Shown here in pieces: positions 1 through 8,543 of a stretch of DNA of 37,334 nucleotides. The stretch is taken from assembly GCA_946617165.1 (NCBI GenBank), contig CAMOJP010000011.1, positions 1-37,334 on the forward strand, written 5' to 3'. The number at the start of each line of letters is the position of its first letter. Position 1 is the first letter of the stretch. The position numbers and the translations under genes are program-made. The notes below the pieces were generated by a model. It worked only from the letters and a program-made list of their open reading frames with translations. It was not told the DNA's origin and searched no databases. Source of the stretch: an uncultured Bacteroidales bacterium. GTDB lineage: Bacteria > Bacteroidota > Bacteroidia > Bacteroidales > Paludibacteraceae.

Positions 1-290
1 GAAGTAGGTAGGGAAATAGATATGGAAGTAGGTAGGGAAATAGATATGGAAGCAGATAGGCTAATAGACAGGAAAATAGATTGGAAAAGAGACAGGGAAA
101 TAGATTGGAAAAGAGACAGGAAAATAGATTGGGAAAAATAGACAGGGAAATAGGCATGCAGACAGAGATGGAAAGAGATGCAGACAGAGATGGAAAGAGA
201 TGCAGAAAGAGAGATGGAAGGAGATATGGAAGTATGGAAGGAGAGATAGCGGAAGAGATGGAAGGAGGATAGCGGAAGATATGTAGATAG
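1..290. repeat. Polypurine tandem-repeat tract
   Basis: The plus strand is almost entirely A and G with scattered T and very little C. A 24-bp unit beginning GAAGTAGGTAGGG occurs twice exactly (1-24 and 25-48) and continues in degenerate form to about 150. A second 22-bp unit beginning CAGACAGAGATGG occurs twice exactly (159-180 and 181-202), then decays. The open frames across it encode only low-complexity peptides and are not credible genes. The left end may be cut by the window edge. Confidence 0.9.
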
Positions 291-428
291 ATAAGGAAAT
301 ATTATAGAATTTATCTGAGAAGATAAATAAAAGATATATAAAACACACTTTTTTTTGTATATATCAGAAAATTATCATATCTTTGCCACCAAAATCAACT
401 AATACGAACTCAAACTTCATTTCATGTT
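291..428. other. AT-rich spacer upstream of the GH13 lipoprotein
   Basis: This stretch follows the polypurine tract and holds the promoter at 354-385 and about 40 bases of leader. I see no gene or RNA in it. Confidence 0.6.
354..385 (+). promoter_or_regulatory. Bacteroidota-type promoter of the GH13 lipoprotein gene
   Basis: A TTTG box at 354-357 and TATCTTTG at 378-385 are separated by 20 bp, an exact match to the -33/-7 consensus of the phylum's primary sigma factor. Transcription should begin near 392, giving a leader of about 38 bases before the ATG at 429. Confidence 0.75.
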
Positions 429-1892
429 ATGAAAAGACACCTTCTTTATGCTACATGTTTTATTCTGTCAGCCTTATTACTCTCTGTGACCGGTTGCAAA
501 TCCGAAAACGAGCCTGAAGAGCCCGAAAGTACCCTCAATAAGGAGAGCGCTTTGGAAGTGGATTATACGGTAGCTATCAGCGACAACAACCACGTCATCT
601 ACGAGCTCAATCTGTATAATTTCACTGCTGCCGGCACGCTCAATGCAGCTCAAGAACGTTTGGCAGACTTACGTAAATTAGGTGTTGATATTGTATGGCT
701 CATGCCAATCCAACCACGTAGTACAGATGGTAAAATTGGTGCCCTCGGGAGTCCGTATGCCTTACATGATTATACCGAAGTCAATCCCGATCACGGCACA
801 TTATCCGACTTCAAGGCTTTTGTTGCGAAAGCCCATTCGTTGGGGATGCAAGTATGGCTCGATTGGGTTCCCAACCATACCGGCTTAGACCATATCTGGG
901 TAAGCGGGCATCCGGAGTACTACAAGCACTCCGGCGGAGAAATCGTACATCCCAATAACTATGGTGATGTCTATCAACTTGATTATTCCAACGCTGACAT
1001 GTGTAACGCCATGCAGCAAGCGATGATATACTGGATAGTGGAAACGAATATCGACGGTTTCCGGTGCGATTACATATCTTCACCTGAAATACCCGCTGAC
1101 TTCTGGTCAGCAACTATACCCAAGCTCCAACAAGCAGCAGGCAGAAAGATATGGATGTTAGGAGAATCGGACTTCCAACCGGAGAAACCCGCCCTCCTCT
1201 CTGCCGGTTTTGATTACGACTACACCGTCGGCTTCCACTGGCAGTTGGAAAACAAAATCGGCAAAGCCCAGACCACCGGGACGCTGAGGTCACAATGTCG
1301 GTCGTTAGTCAACAACAACAGCTACGCCAATATGGATCGCATGATATATCTGACTAATCATGACGATATAGGAAATAATTTTGACGGCAACTACTTTACC
1401 TTACTGGGCAATAACGTAGCTCCGCTCACCGTTGTGGAGTTCACTCTCTACGGTATGCCGCTTATTTATAACGGTCAAGAGATCGGTTGGCGCAAGGTAC
1501 AGAACTATTTCAACCGTGATGTAATCAATTGGTCCACGGTGGACGCGAGACTACAACCGACCATCCGTACCCTTGTCGCCCTGCGTCACACCCAACCTGC
1601 ATTAGGAAGCGGGAAGAAGGCAGACAGACCCACGACAACCTTTTTAGAGTGCTCCAATAGCGCATTCATGGCTTATACGAAGAAAAAAGGCGATAACACA
1701 GTCTTAGTTGTTATCAGCCTTGCAACCGATTCTGCGACTTGCACGGTTAAGGGTATTGAAGAAGGGGTTTATACCCAGTGGCTCAACAGCGAGACAATCA
1801 CCGACCGTATAGTTAAAAAAGATGTGCAACTTGCCTCGACTCAGCCTATTTATCTGCCAAAGAAAGGGTACTCAGTGTACGTCAAGAAGTGA
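429..1892 (+). CDS. GH13 alpha-amylase-like lipoprotein
   Basis: This is a predicted lipid-anchored glycoside hydrolase acting on alpha-glucans such as starch or maltodextrins. The N-terminus has a lipoprotein signal with lipobox SVTGC and lipidated Cys23. The following KSENEPEEPE stretch is acidic, like export signals of surface lipoproteins in Bacteroidetes. The GH13 regions are in order: DWVPNH (145-150), GFRCD with nucleophile Asp214, general acid Glu246 in LGESD, and TNHDD with His311 and Asp312. At 487 residues it has a full catalytic barrel plus a C-terminal beta domain, with no added carbohydrate-binding module. No SusC/SusD genes are adjacent. It ends 2 bp from the converging lysA. 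The exact specificity (amylase, neopullulanase or cyclomaltodextrinase) cannot be read from the sequence. Confidence 0.9.
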   Translation: MKRHLLYATCFILSALLLSVTGCKSENEPEEPESTLNKESALEVDYTVAISDNNHVIYELNLYNFTAAGTLNAAQERLADLRKLGVDIVWLMPIQPRSTDGKIGALGSPYALHDYTEVNPDHGTLSDFKAFVAKAHSLGMQVWLDWVPNHTGLDHIWVSGHPEYYKHSGGEIVHPNNYGDVYQLDYSNADMCNAMQQAMIYWIVETNIDGFRCDYISSPEIPADFWSATIPKLQQAAGRKIWMLGESDFQPEKPALLSAGFDYDYTVGFHWQLENKIGKAQTTGTLRSQCRSLVNNNSYANMDRMIYLTNHDDIGNNFDGNYFTLLGNNVAPLTVVEFTLYGMPLIYNGQEIGWRKVQNYFNRDVINWSTVDARLQPTIRTLVALRHTQPALGSGKKADRPTTTFLECSNSAFMAYTKKKGDNTVLVVISLATDSATCTVKGIEEGVYTQWLNSETITDRIVKKDVQLASTQPIYLPKKGYSVYVKK

Positions 1893-1894
1893 CG

Positions 1895-3097
1895 TTATCG
1901 TTTGACTTGCAGGCTATCGGATGTCACGTGTCCCGGTAGGCGTCGTAAGTTATACTGCGAAGCCATGATTTCTCCGTATGCCCCCGCACTCCTCATGGCA
2001 AGCAGGTCTCCACGCCGTACTTGCGCGATACGGTATCCTTCCACAAACACATCGCTTGACTCACATATAGGGCCTACTATATCATATAGTTGCTCCTCTG
2101 CATCAGGATGTGTTAGGTTCTCCACGCGATGGAAGGCTCCGTACAACGCAGGACGAATAAGGTCATTCATTCCAGCATCTACAATAGCGAACTGCTTATT
2201 CTCCCCCTTCTTAACGTAAAGAACGCGCGTCATCAGATTTCCGCATTGGGCTACGAGAGAACGCCCAAGTTCAAAGTGCAGATGCTGGTCTTCTCTTAAG
2301 CAAATATGAGCACGCCAGATGTCAAAGTAAGCCTTGAAGTTCGGTATCGGAAAATGATTAGGATGCTCATACAGGATACCTAATCCTCCACCCACGTTGA
2401 TATGTTTCACTTGCGCTTGTACAGTTTGTCCCTGCGCGTTTTCGCACAGCAGTTGCTCGACTTGCGAGACTAACTCATTCACACGCGCACTCAATTCCAC
2501 AAAAGGTTCCATATCTGTTATTTGAGAACCTATATGGAAGTGAAGTCCCATAAAGTCAATATTCGAAGAACGGTAACAGAGACGCACTGCCCGGCTGAGC
2601 ATACTCATCGGAATACCGAACTTATTCTCTTTCAAGCCAGTCGTTATCTTAGCGTGAGTATGCGCATCTACGTTTGGATTAACCCTTAAGCACACACGCG
2701 CCACTATTCCCATGGAATGAGCGATTTGACTGATAACCTCTAACTCTTCAACGGACTCTACGTTAAAGCACAATATACCTTGTTCCAAAGCAAATCGAAT
2801 CTCTGCGTCAGTCTTAGCCACCCCCGCAAAAACGATTTGTTCAGGTGGAAAGCCTGCAGACAGTGCGGCTTTCACTTCACCGCCACTTACGCAGTCTGCG
2901 CCTACGCCACTCGCAGCTATTGCACGTAATATTTCATCCGTTGCACAGGCCTTAAGAGCATAGTGTACATTCCAGCGACTATCACTCGCCTCATGTAAAA
3001 GCACATGCAGCGTATCGCGAAGCACATCCATATCGTAGTAGTAAAAAGGAGTCTCTATCGCCCTCAATTGTTCCACAGGGAATTGACCGGTCATCAT
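1895..3097 (-). CDS. lysA: Diaminopimelate decarboxylase
   Basis: A PLP-dependent fold-type III decarboxylase that converts meso-diaminopimelate to L-lysine, the last step of lysine synthesis. The PLP lysine is Lys49 in the motif HYALKA. HFHIGSQ and GGGLG are the conserved cofactor-phosphate and barrel motifs. Cys345 in CESSD is the conserved residue that acts from the neighbouring subunit of the dimer. The length of about 400 residues is usual. The gene lies 11 bp downstream of lysC on the same strand and is probably co-transcribed, which ties both to lysine supply. The start may be this ATG or the one immediately after it. The 3' end converges on the GH13 gene with only 2 bp between the stops, leaving no room for a separate terminator. 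Confidence 0.94.
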   Translation of the reverse strand: MMTGQFPVEQLRAIETPFYYYDMDVLRDTLHVLLHEASDSRWNVHYALKACATDEILRAIAASGVGADCVSGGEVKAALSAGFPPEQIVFAGVAKTDAEIRFALEQGILCFNVESVEELEVISQIAHSMGIVARVCLRVNPNVDAHTHAKITTGLKENKFGIPMSMLSRAVRLCYRSSNIDFMGLHFHIGSQITDMEPFVELSARVNELVSQVEQLLCENAQGQTVQAQVKHINVGGGLGILYEHPNHFPIPNFKAYFDIWRAHICLREDQHLHFELGRSLVAQCGNLMTRVLYVKKGENKQFAIVDAGMNDLIRPALYGAFHRVENLTHPDAEEQLYDIVGPICESSDVFVEGYRIAQVRRGDLLAMRSAGAYGEIMASQYNLRRLPGHVTSDSLQVKR

Positions 3098-3108
3098 AAG
3101 TTTTAACG

Positions 3109-4413
3109 TTAACAGAACAGATTAGTACTAAGTGCCTGCAAAGCACGGACTTTATTCTCAGACGATATTAACAACGATATATTATGGTCAGATCCGCCAT
3201 AACTAATCATACGGATCGGAATATCCTTGAGCGCCGATACCACAACGGACTCCAACCCTTTATTATCCGGTTGGAGATCTCCAACAACAGAGATAATCGT
3301 CATGTTATTCTCAACCGATACGGTACCTAATGTGCGCAGCTCGGACAAGATAGCCTCTAACTGACTCCCGTTATCCACGGACATGGAAACAGCGACCTCC
3401 GAGGTTGTAATAAGGTCAATAGCGGTACGGTATTTCTCGAATATTTTAAACACATTGCTCAGGAAGCCATAAGCCATCAACATGCGGTCTGACTGAACAC
3501 GCACCGCGTAGATACCATCTTTAGCGGCTACGGCTTTGACCGTACCGGGAGTGGCGACATTATCAATATATGTTCCGGGGGCTTTGGGGTCCATCGTATT
3601 GAGTAGTCTTACCGGCACATTGTGCATCTTTGCGGGAAGGATGCAAGTCGGGTGAAGAATCTTAGCGCCAAAATAAGCCAACTCCGCTGCTTCATCAAAA
3701 CTCAGATGGCGAACGGGTGTTGTACCTTCAACATAACGCGGGTCGTTATTATGCATTCCGTCTATATCCGTCCATATCTGAATCTCTTGTGCATCCAATA
3801 AGGCGCCAACGACCGAAGCGGTATAATCACTACCTCCCCGTTTAAGATTATCCACCTCCCCAGAAGCATTCCGACAGATAAAACCTTGGGTAATTATATA
3901 CAAATGACTGCCGTATTTATCCAGTTGCTCACGCAGAAGCGTCTCGGTTGTATAGAGGTCCGGCTCCCCATCCTCGTTAATGCGCATGTAGTCCAAGGCA
4001 GGCATCAACACAGCGTCATAGCCAGACTGAACCATAAAAGCTGTCATCATCGTTGTCGAAATCAACTCACCATAACTCACCACATCTTTTTCCGTCTGAG
4101 CCGTATAAGGACGAAGGCACAAACGGCGTAATGATTTAAACATCGCCTGAAGAACCGAGAAGTCAATATCCAACCCGACGCACTCTTTCCGATATTTAGT
4201 TTCTAACGACTTGAACATATCGGCTGCACCGCTAGTATTACCTACGCGAATATATTCCGACATCTGCAATAAGTGATTGGTCGTCCCAGACATAGCTGAC
4301 AGCACTACAATTTTCTGCTCACCGTCTGCTATTAACTCTGATACTGCCCGCATTCGTTCAGAAGATCCAACGCTTGTACCTCCAAATTTCAATACTTTCA
4401 ACATGTTAGTCAT
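3109..4413 (-). CDS. lysC: Aspartate kinase, monofunctional
   Basis: It phosphorylates L-aspartate, the entry step to lysine, threonine, methionine and diaminopimelate. The N-terminus carries the hallmark KFGGTSVG (residues 9-16). RGGSDYTAS and the WTDIDG segment form the kinase core, and the C-terminal third looks like two ACT domains, the usual site of amino-acid feedback. No homoserine dehydrogenase domain is fused, unlike the bifunctional ThrA type. I chose the ATG at 4413 because a purine-rich AAAGG lies at the right distance and because the -7 box covers the upstream in-frame TTG at 4437, so that TTG cannot be in the mRNA. The ATG at 4404 (MLKVLKF) is also possible. lysA follows after 11 bp. 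Confidence 0.93.
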   Translation of the reverse strand: MTNMLKVLKFGGTSVGSSERMRAVSELIADGEQKIVVLSAMSGTTNHLLQMSEYIRVGNTSGAADMFKSLETKYRKECVGLDIDFSVLQAMFKSLRRLCLRPYTAQTEKDVVSYGELISTTMMTAFMVQSGYDAVLMPALDYMRINEDGEPDLYTTETLLREQLDKYGSHLYIITQGFICRNASGEVDNLKRGGSDYTASVVGALLDAQEIQIWTDIDGMHNNDPRYVEGTTPVRHLSFDEAAELAYFGAKILHPTCILPAKMHNVPVRLLNTMDPKAPGTYIDNVATPGTVKAVAAKDGIYAVRVQSDRMLMAYGFLSNVFKIFEKYRTAIDLITTSEVAVSMSVDNGSQLEAILSELRTLGTVSVENNMTIISVVGDLQPDNKGLESVVVSALKDIPIRMISYGGSDHNISLLISSENKVRALQALSTNLFC

Positions 4414-4434
4414 AAGCTTTTTCCTTTCATCCGG

Positions 4435-4466
4435 CAAAAGTACTACAAAAAAATAAAATAAACAAG
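4435..4466 (-). promoter_or_regulatory. Promoter of lysC-lysA
   Basis: Read on the minus strand, TACTTTTG (4435-4442) is a -7 box. A CTTG at 4463-4466, 20 bp upstream, is a partial -33 box. Transcription should start near 4428, about 15 bases before the chosen lysC ATG. Confidence 0.6.
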
Positions 4467-4501
4467 ATATTTAATCAAAAGATGCAAATAAAATTGAAAA
4501 C

Positions 4502-4732
4502 TTATTCAAAGCAGACCAATTCAGCCGCAAAACCACCTCCCTGTGCCATTTTTATGTGTAATGTATCACTTGCCGAGACAGTTTTCTCTTCAACAGGTCC
4601 TGCCAAAAAACGCGTATACGGCAAAACCGTCACATGCTCACACGGATTGCCGCCATCAACGCTCCAAGGGTTCCACTCCTGTCCTCTGACTCCTTCCTGA
4701 CTCATCAGATTTGTAATGGATTTTGCCTGCAA
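4502..4732 (-). pseudogene. Remnant of a GH97 alpha-glucosidase gene
   Basis: The 76-residue reading frame opens only with a TTG and has a stop just upstream. The segment QEGVRGQEWNPWS, then GGNPCEH, then LPYTRFLAGP matches the conserved core of glycoside hydrolase family 97 (SusB-like enzymes). After AGP the frame passes directly to a segment ending DTLHIKMAQGGGFAAEL, which looks like the extreme C-terminus of the same family. Intact members have a long stretch between these parts, so the piece appears to have lost its N-terminal domains and an internal block, with an in-frame junction near 4595. No promoter or ribosome-binding site serves it. The family call rests on remembered consensus rather than a search. 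Confidence 0.65.
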
Positions 4733-4819
4733 AAGTATAAATTAAATTTGAATAATACAAATAAAAATGCATTACTGATTCAATAAGGAGCAAATGCAGT
4801 ATGCATATTAGCACTTCTT

Positions 4820-4835
4820 CACCATTTTTCACCAC
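4820..4835 (-). promoter_or_regulatory. Possible distal MraZ-box pair
   Basis: On the minus strand this reads GTGGTGAAAAATGGTG, two TGGTG cores 10 bp apart. It is an inverted relative of the pair at 4932-4947. MraZ proteins bind repeated TGGG-like boxes with about this period. Whether this distant pair is used is inference. Confidence 0.35.
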
Positions 4836-4931
4836 TTTGTTAAAAACCTCCGTAATATACTTATACGCAAACAATTAACACTATATTTAAATTGTTGAAA
4901 ACCTGTAAAAATACATGTTTATAAAAAAAAT

Positions 4932-4947
4932 GTGGGGAAAAGTGGTG
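4932..4947 (+). promoter_or_regulatory. Probable MraZ-box operator
   Basis: The sequence GTGGGGAAAAGTGGTG contains two GTGG(G/T)G boxes with a 10-bp period. It lies immediately upstream of, and reaches into, the expected -33 position of the mraZ promoter. In characterised bacteria MraZ represses its own operon through TGGG repeats spaced like this, so autoregulation is likely. Confidence 0.6.
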
Positions 4948-4966
4948 ATATATCATTTTTTTTTTG

Positions 4967-4974
4967 TACCTTTG
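4967..4974 (+). promoter_or_regulatory. -7 box of the mraZ/dcw promoter
   Basis: TACCTTTG is a full match to the -7 consensus, but no TTTG is present 19-21 bp upstream; that position is occupied by the GTGGTG box. Transcription should begin near 4981, leaving a leader of about 12 bases before the mraZ ATG at 4993. Confidence 0.65.
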
Positions 4975-4992
4975 CGGCGATTTTTGAAAATT

Positions 4993-5472
4993 ATGACTAC
5001 ATTTATAGGAAATATTGCGGGTCGTGTAGATGAAAAAGGTCGCATATTTGTGCCTTCTTCTTACCGCAAGTTATTGGCCAATCAAGAGTCAAAGCGTATT
5101 GTAATGCGCCGCGACACGGATAACGGGTGTATCATTTTTTATCCGGAACAAGTGTGGGACAAGAAAGTGACTACGCTTCGCAACGCGTTAGACGATTGGG
5201 ATGCAGAAGATCAAATGCTGTTGATGCAGTTCATGTCAGACGCCGAGTTATTGGAGCCAGACAACCAGGGGCGTATCCTGCTTCAGAAAAAAGACTTGGA
5301 AGCTATAGGTGCCGGACAAGACATCATTTTTGTAGGACTATTTGACCGTTTTGCTTTATGGAGCCCGGATAAATTCAATGAGAAACGCCTTGATCCGCAT
5401 GAGTTAAGCGAACGCATCTCGGCCAGGTTAGCAGAAAGTAGAAAGAGAGCTGCGCTCAAAACAGAAAGTTGA
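4993..5472 (+). CDS. mraZ: MraZ transcriptional regulator of the dcw cluster
   Basis: MraZ is a DNA-binding protein with two AbrB-like half domains that form a ring and bind repeated boxes in front of the division cluster. Both half-sites are visible: GRVDEKGRIFVPSSYR near the N-terminus and LEPDNQGRILL in the second half. The 159-residue length is normal. The open frame extends back to 4915, but the -7 box at 4967-4974 lies inside that extension, so translation must begin at the ATG at 4993 (MTTFIGNIAG). It is the first gene of the cluster and is followed after 19 bp by rsmH. The boxes at 4932-4947 suggest it controls itself and the genes downstream. Confidence 0.92.
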   Translation: MTTFIGNIAGRVDEKGRIFVPSSYRKLLANQESKRIVMRRDTDNGCIIFYPEQVWDKKVTTLRNALDDWDAEDQMLLMQFMSDAELLEPDNQGRILLQKKDLEAIGAGQDIIFVGLFDRFALWSPDKFNEKRLDPHELSERISARLAESRKRAALKTES

Positions 5473-5491
5473 AATAAAATTAGAAAGCGAT

Positions 5492-6403
5492 ATGTCCAAC
5501 GTGTACCATATTCCAGCTATGCTCCAAGAGACGATTGACGGTCTGTGCATCCGACCGAATGGAATTTATGTAGATGTGACGTTAGGGGGAGGCGGGCATA
5601 GTCGCGCCATTTTGAACGAGTTAGATCGTAACGGCATATTGTACTCGTTTGACCAAGACGAGGAGGCAATATTAGTAGAAAGCGGCGAAAGCAGTGAGGG
5701 GAGATGGAGATTGGTGCACAGTAACTTCCGCTACTTAGGTAACTGGATGGATTACTACAGAGTGGAAGCGATTGACGGTTTATTGGCAGATTTAGGTGTT
5801 AGTTTTCATCATTTCGATGAGGCAGAACGCGGATTCAGTTTCCGTTTTGACGGTCCGCTTGACATGCGTATGAATCAGCAGAGTTCACTAACCGCCGCAG
5901 ATATTGTTAATAATTATAGCGAAGAGGAGTTGAGTCGTGTACTATATTTATACGGGGAATTGAAGAACGCCAAACTTTTAGCCCGTAAGATTCTATCAGC
6001 CCGTCCTATCATCACGACGTGGGGTCTCATGCAAGCCATCACAGGTTCAACCTCTTTAGAGATGGATATTCATAAAAAGAAAGAGCTAACGTGCGTATTT
6101 CAGGCCTTGCGTATAGAGGTTAACGACGAGTTAGGCGCGTTGCAAGAAATGTTAATATCGGCAAAGGACTTACTTCGTCCAGGCGGACGAATAGCGATAC
6201 TGACCTATCACTCGCTCGAAGACCGTATTGTTAAGAATTTCCTGCGAAGCGGCAACCTTGAAGGAACTATTGAGAAAGATTTCTACGGTAATATACTTGC
6301 TCCATTCCGTTTGATTGAAAAAGGTCGAACAGCGAGCGATGAAGAAATAGCGCGAAACCCTCGTGCACGGAGTGCTAAATTAAGAGTTGCGGAAAAGATA
6401 TGA
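5492..6403 (+). CDS. rsmH: 16S rRNA (cytosine1402-N4)-methyltransferase
   Basis: RsmH (formerly MraW) methylates N4 of C1402 in the decoding centre of 16S rRNA using S-adenosylmethionine. The SAM-binding loop is seen at residues 28-37 (DVTLGGGGHS), followed by the acidic SFDQDEEA motif. Later conserved blocks include LADLGVS, RGFSFRFDGPLDMRM and the C-terminal NPRARSAKLR. The 303-residue length is typical. It is the usual second gene of the dcw cluster, and its stop overlaps the ftsL-like start as ATGA, implying translational coupling. Confidence 0.96.
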   Translation: MSNVYHIPAMLQETIDGLCIRPNGIYVDVTLGGGGHSRAILNELDRNGILYSFDQDEEAILVESGESSEGRWRLVHSNFRYLGNWMDYYRVEAIDGLLADLGVSFHHFDEAERGFSFRFDGPLDMRMNQQSSLTAADIVNNYSEEELSRVLYLYGELKNAKLLARKILSARPIITTWGLMQAITGSTSLEMDIHKKKELTCVFQALRIEVNDELGALQEMLISAKDLLRPGGRIAILTYHSLEDRIVKNFLRSGNLEGTIEKDFYGNILAPFRLIEKGRTASDEEIARNPRARSAKLRVAEKI

Positions 6404-6717
6404 ATATAGCGGATTTACAAGGTTGGTTGAATGGAGAGAAACTGCGCAGCGAGTTCTTCCGTAAACAATATAAACTAATCGCCCTCATCTGCGGGTGCGT
6501 GTTTGTATATATTCTTGCGGGATATCATGCAATGCAGCAACAGCATCGTTTGTCCGATCTTCGTAAAGAAGTAAGAGACAAGAAATTCGAGTACCTGACC
6601 ATCTCATCGGAATTAGTAAGAGAAACCAAACAATCCCAAATTGTTAAATCGCTCAAGGAGCAAGGGAGTTCTCTTCAAGAGAGCACCATTCCGGCTATAC
6701 GAGTAACAAATGAGTGA
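6400..6717 (+). CDS. ftsL: FtsL-like division protein
   Basis: A small bitopic membrane protein expected to act with FtsB/FtsQ and the FtsW-FtsI pair at the septum. Residues 1-26 are cytoplasmic and basic, about 27-45 form one hydrophobic segment (LIALICGCVFVYILAG), and the rest is a polar helix with heptad-like leucines, as in FtsL. Sequence similarity to FtsL of other phyla is weak, so the assignment depends on topology, the length of 105 residues, and position between rsmH and ftsI. It overlaps rsmH by 4 bp and ftsI by 8 bp, a tightly coupled arrangement. Confidence 0.82.
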   Translation: MNIADLQGWLNGEKLRSEFFRKQYKLIALICGCVFVYILAGYHAMQQQHRLSDLRKEVRDKKFEYLTISSELVRETKQSQIVKSLKEQGSSLQESTIPAIRVTNE

Positions 6718-8539
6718 TAACCAACGACATACGATTTTGCGCTTTGCGATTATTTTCCTACTCATAGGAGCAGGATTCGTATCTGTTATCGTTAAAATTG
6801 CTATTATTCAGACGCGCGAACGCGAACAGTGGTTATCTATTGCCAAGGGGCAGATACAGACCAACCAGATTGTGACTGCAACACGCGGTAATATTTTAGA
6901 CTGTGAAGGTCGCTTACTAGCTTCCAGCATGCCTCAATACTACGTATCAATGGACACTAGGGTGGAAGCATTACATCAGGGTAAAGATACGCTTTTTTAT
7001 CATAATGTAGATACGATTGCGCGTGGTTTGGCACGTATTGTAGGTGACCGTAGCGCAGAAGAATACAAACAGATTATGGTGAATGCCTTCCGCGCTGACA
7101 AAGGTAAGGGTAAGATTATCCACAAACTGACAAAACGACGCATCACCTACATGGAGATGAAAGAGATAAAGCAACTCCCTCTCGTCAAACGCGGAGTATA
7201 TAAGTCCGGGATATCATTCGACAACCAGCACCGCCGTGTAAAACCCTTCGGAAGTTTAGCATCCCGCACAATAGGCAGTATATATGGCGATGGCGGTTAC
7301 GGTAACGCCGGATTAGAGAAAGCATTTGACAAAGAACTAGCAGGACATAACGGTATCAGCACAAGGCAACGTGTTGGCGGACGATGGGAGAATATCACTG
7401 TTAAGGAAGAAGAAGACGGAATAGACGTGGTAACCACGATAAACACCGACCTTCAAGATATCGTTGAAACAGCTTTGCATGAACGATTGGAGATGGTTCA
7501 GGGTGATTGGGGATGCTGTATATTGATGGAGAGTGAGAGCGGTCACATTAAAGCGATTGCTAATCTTGATCACAACAGCGATGGTTCATACTCCGAGATG
7601 ATGAATCACGCTGTAACACGTGTAGAACCCGGTTCGACATTTAAGACGATAGCCCTTATGGCAGCACTTGATGACCATAAGTTCAAACTCTATGACACCG
7701 TATCCGTAACGCGTGAGCCATGGATTTATATGGGCAAGTCCAAGCATACTGACTCCCACCCTAAAGATACGGTTTATACCGTGCGCTCCGCTTTAGCTAT
7801 CAGTTCAAACCAAGCATTAGCTAAAATCATCACACGCAGTTATGAAGGCAGTGCGCATAAATTCATTCGCCGATTAAGTAAGATGGGCTTGCTTGACAGT
7901 GTATATTGCGAGATTCCCGGCGCACAGAACGCCCGCATTGAAGTTCCCAAAGACACCGTAACCCTCAGCAAGATGGCCTATGGTTACTCGGTGGAACTGA
8001 CTCCGATGCAAATCATCACATTCTATAACGCCATTGCCAATAACGGGCGTATGATCAGACCGGTGTTAGTAAGCGCATTACAGAAAGACGGCATAGTGCT
8101 CAAGCAATTTGAAACAGAGGTCATTCGTTCCTCAATATGCAAGAAATCGACTTTAGAAGATATCCGTTCCTGTTTACACGACGTAGTATGGGATAATAAA
8201 CTTGGAACGGCTTCCGTACGCAAATGGGGCAATACGATTGTAGCCTATAAAGCGCAATCAGAACTAGTACATATAGCAGGTAAGACCGGTACTGCCCAGA
8301 TGATTATGCCGCACCGCGGCTACTCAGGGCGGAATCACCGTATGACCTTCGTCGGTTACTTTCCTGAAGAGAATCCACAATACACCTGTTTGTGCATGAT
8401 TGAGAACCCTAAGAACTACCCTCTTTATGATGCCGGTTACGACTGCGGTGGTGTGGTAAGACAGATTGCGGAAAAGACAATTGCCTACAGCGACTGCTAC
8501 GACATTGTAGAAGGACAACTGATATTAGAAAAACGATAA
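6710..8539 (+). CDS. ftsI: Septal penicillin-binding protein (transpeptidase)
   Basis: A class B penicillin-binding protein that cross-links septal peptidoglycan as partner of FtsW. It has an N-terminal membrane anchor (about residues 11-32) and a dimerisation region starting TATRGNILD. The transpeptidase domain has nucleophile Ser309 in STFK (309-312), SSN (365-367) and KTGT (525-528). The 609-residue chain ends soon after the catalytic domain. I see no C-terminal PASTA domain, which some longer relatives in this phylum carry. It overlaps the ftsL-like gene by 8 bp and is followed 4 bp later by murE. Confidence 0.95.
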   Translation: MSDNQRHTILRFAIIFLLIGAGFVSVIVKIAIIQTREREQWLSIAKGQIQTNQIVTATRGNILDCEGRLLASSMPQYYVSMDTRVEALHQGKDTLFYHNVDTIARGLARIVGDRSAEEYKQIMVNAFRADKGKGKIIHKLTKRRITYMEMKEIKQLPLVKRGVYKSGISFDNQHRRVKPFGSLASRTIGSIYGDGGYGNAGLEKAFDKELAGHNGISTRQRVGGRWENITVKEEEDGIDVVTTINTDLQDIVETALHERLEMVQGDWGCCILMESESGHIKAIANLDHNSDGSYSEMMNHAVTRVEPGSTFKTIALMAALDDHKFKLYDTVSVTREPWIYMGKSKHTDSHPKDTVYTVRSALAISSNQALAKIITRSYEGSAHKFIRRLSKMGLLDSVYCEIPGAQNARIEVPKDTVTLSKMAYGYSVELTPMQIITFYNAIANNGRMIRPVLVSALQKDGIVLKQFETEVIRSSICKKSTLEDIRSCLHDVVWDNKLGTASVRKWGNTIVAYKAQSELVHIAGKTGTAQMIMPHRGYSGRNHRMTFVGYFPEENPQYTCLCMIENPKNYPLYDAGYDCGGVVRQIAEKTIAYSDCYDIVEGQLILEKR

Positions 8540-8543
8540 GACT

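Larger units (their letters stand above)
4733..4992. other. Intergenic region upstream of mraZ
   Basis: This AT-rich spacer holds two TGGTG-type repeat pairs and the mraZ promoter, listed separately. A 72-codon minus-strand frame covering part of it resembles no family I recognise and overlaps the GH97 remnant in another frame, so I do not call it. Confidence 0.6.

Noticed and set aside
61..348. Minus-strand frame of 95 codons and plus-strand frame 81-272 in the polypurine tract
   Set aside because: Both encode low-complexity peptides generated by the repeat unit, with no promoter or homology.
4656..4874. Minus-strand frame of 72 codons upstream of mraZ
   Set aside because: AT-rich, overlaps the GH97 remnant in another frame, and has no recognisable family or promoter.
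4915..4992. Upstream extension of mraZ to an ATG at 4915
   Set aside because: The -7 box and MraZ boxes lie inside it, and known MraZ proteins begin at MTTFIGN-like sequence.
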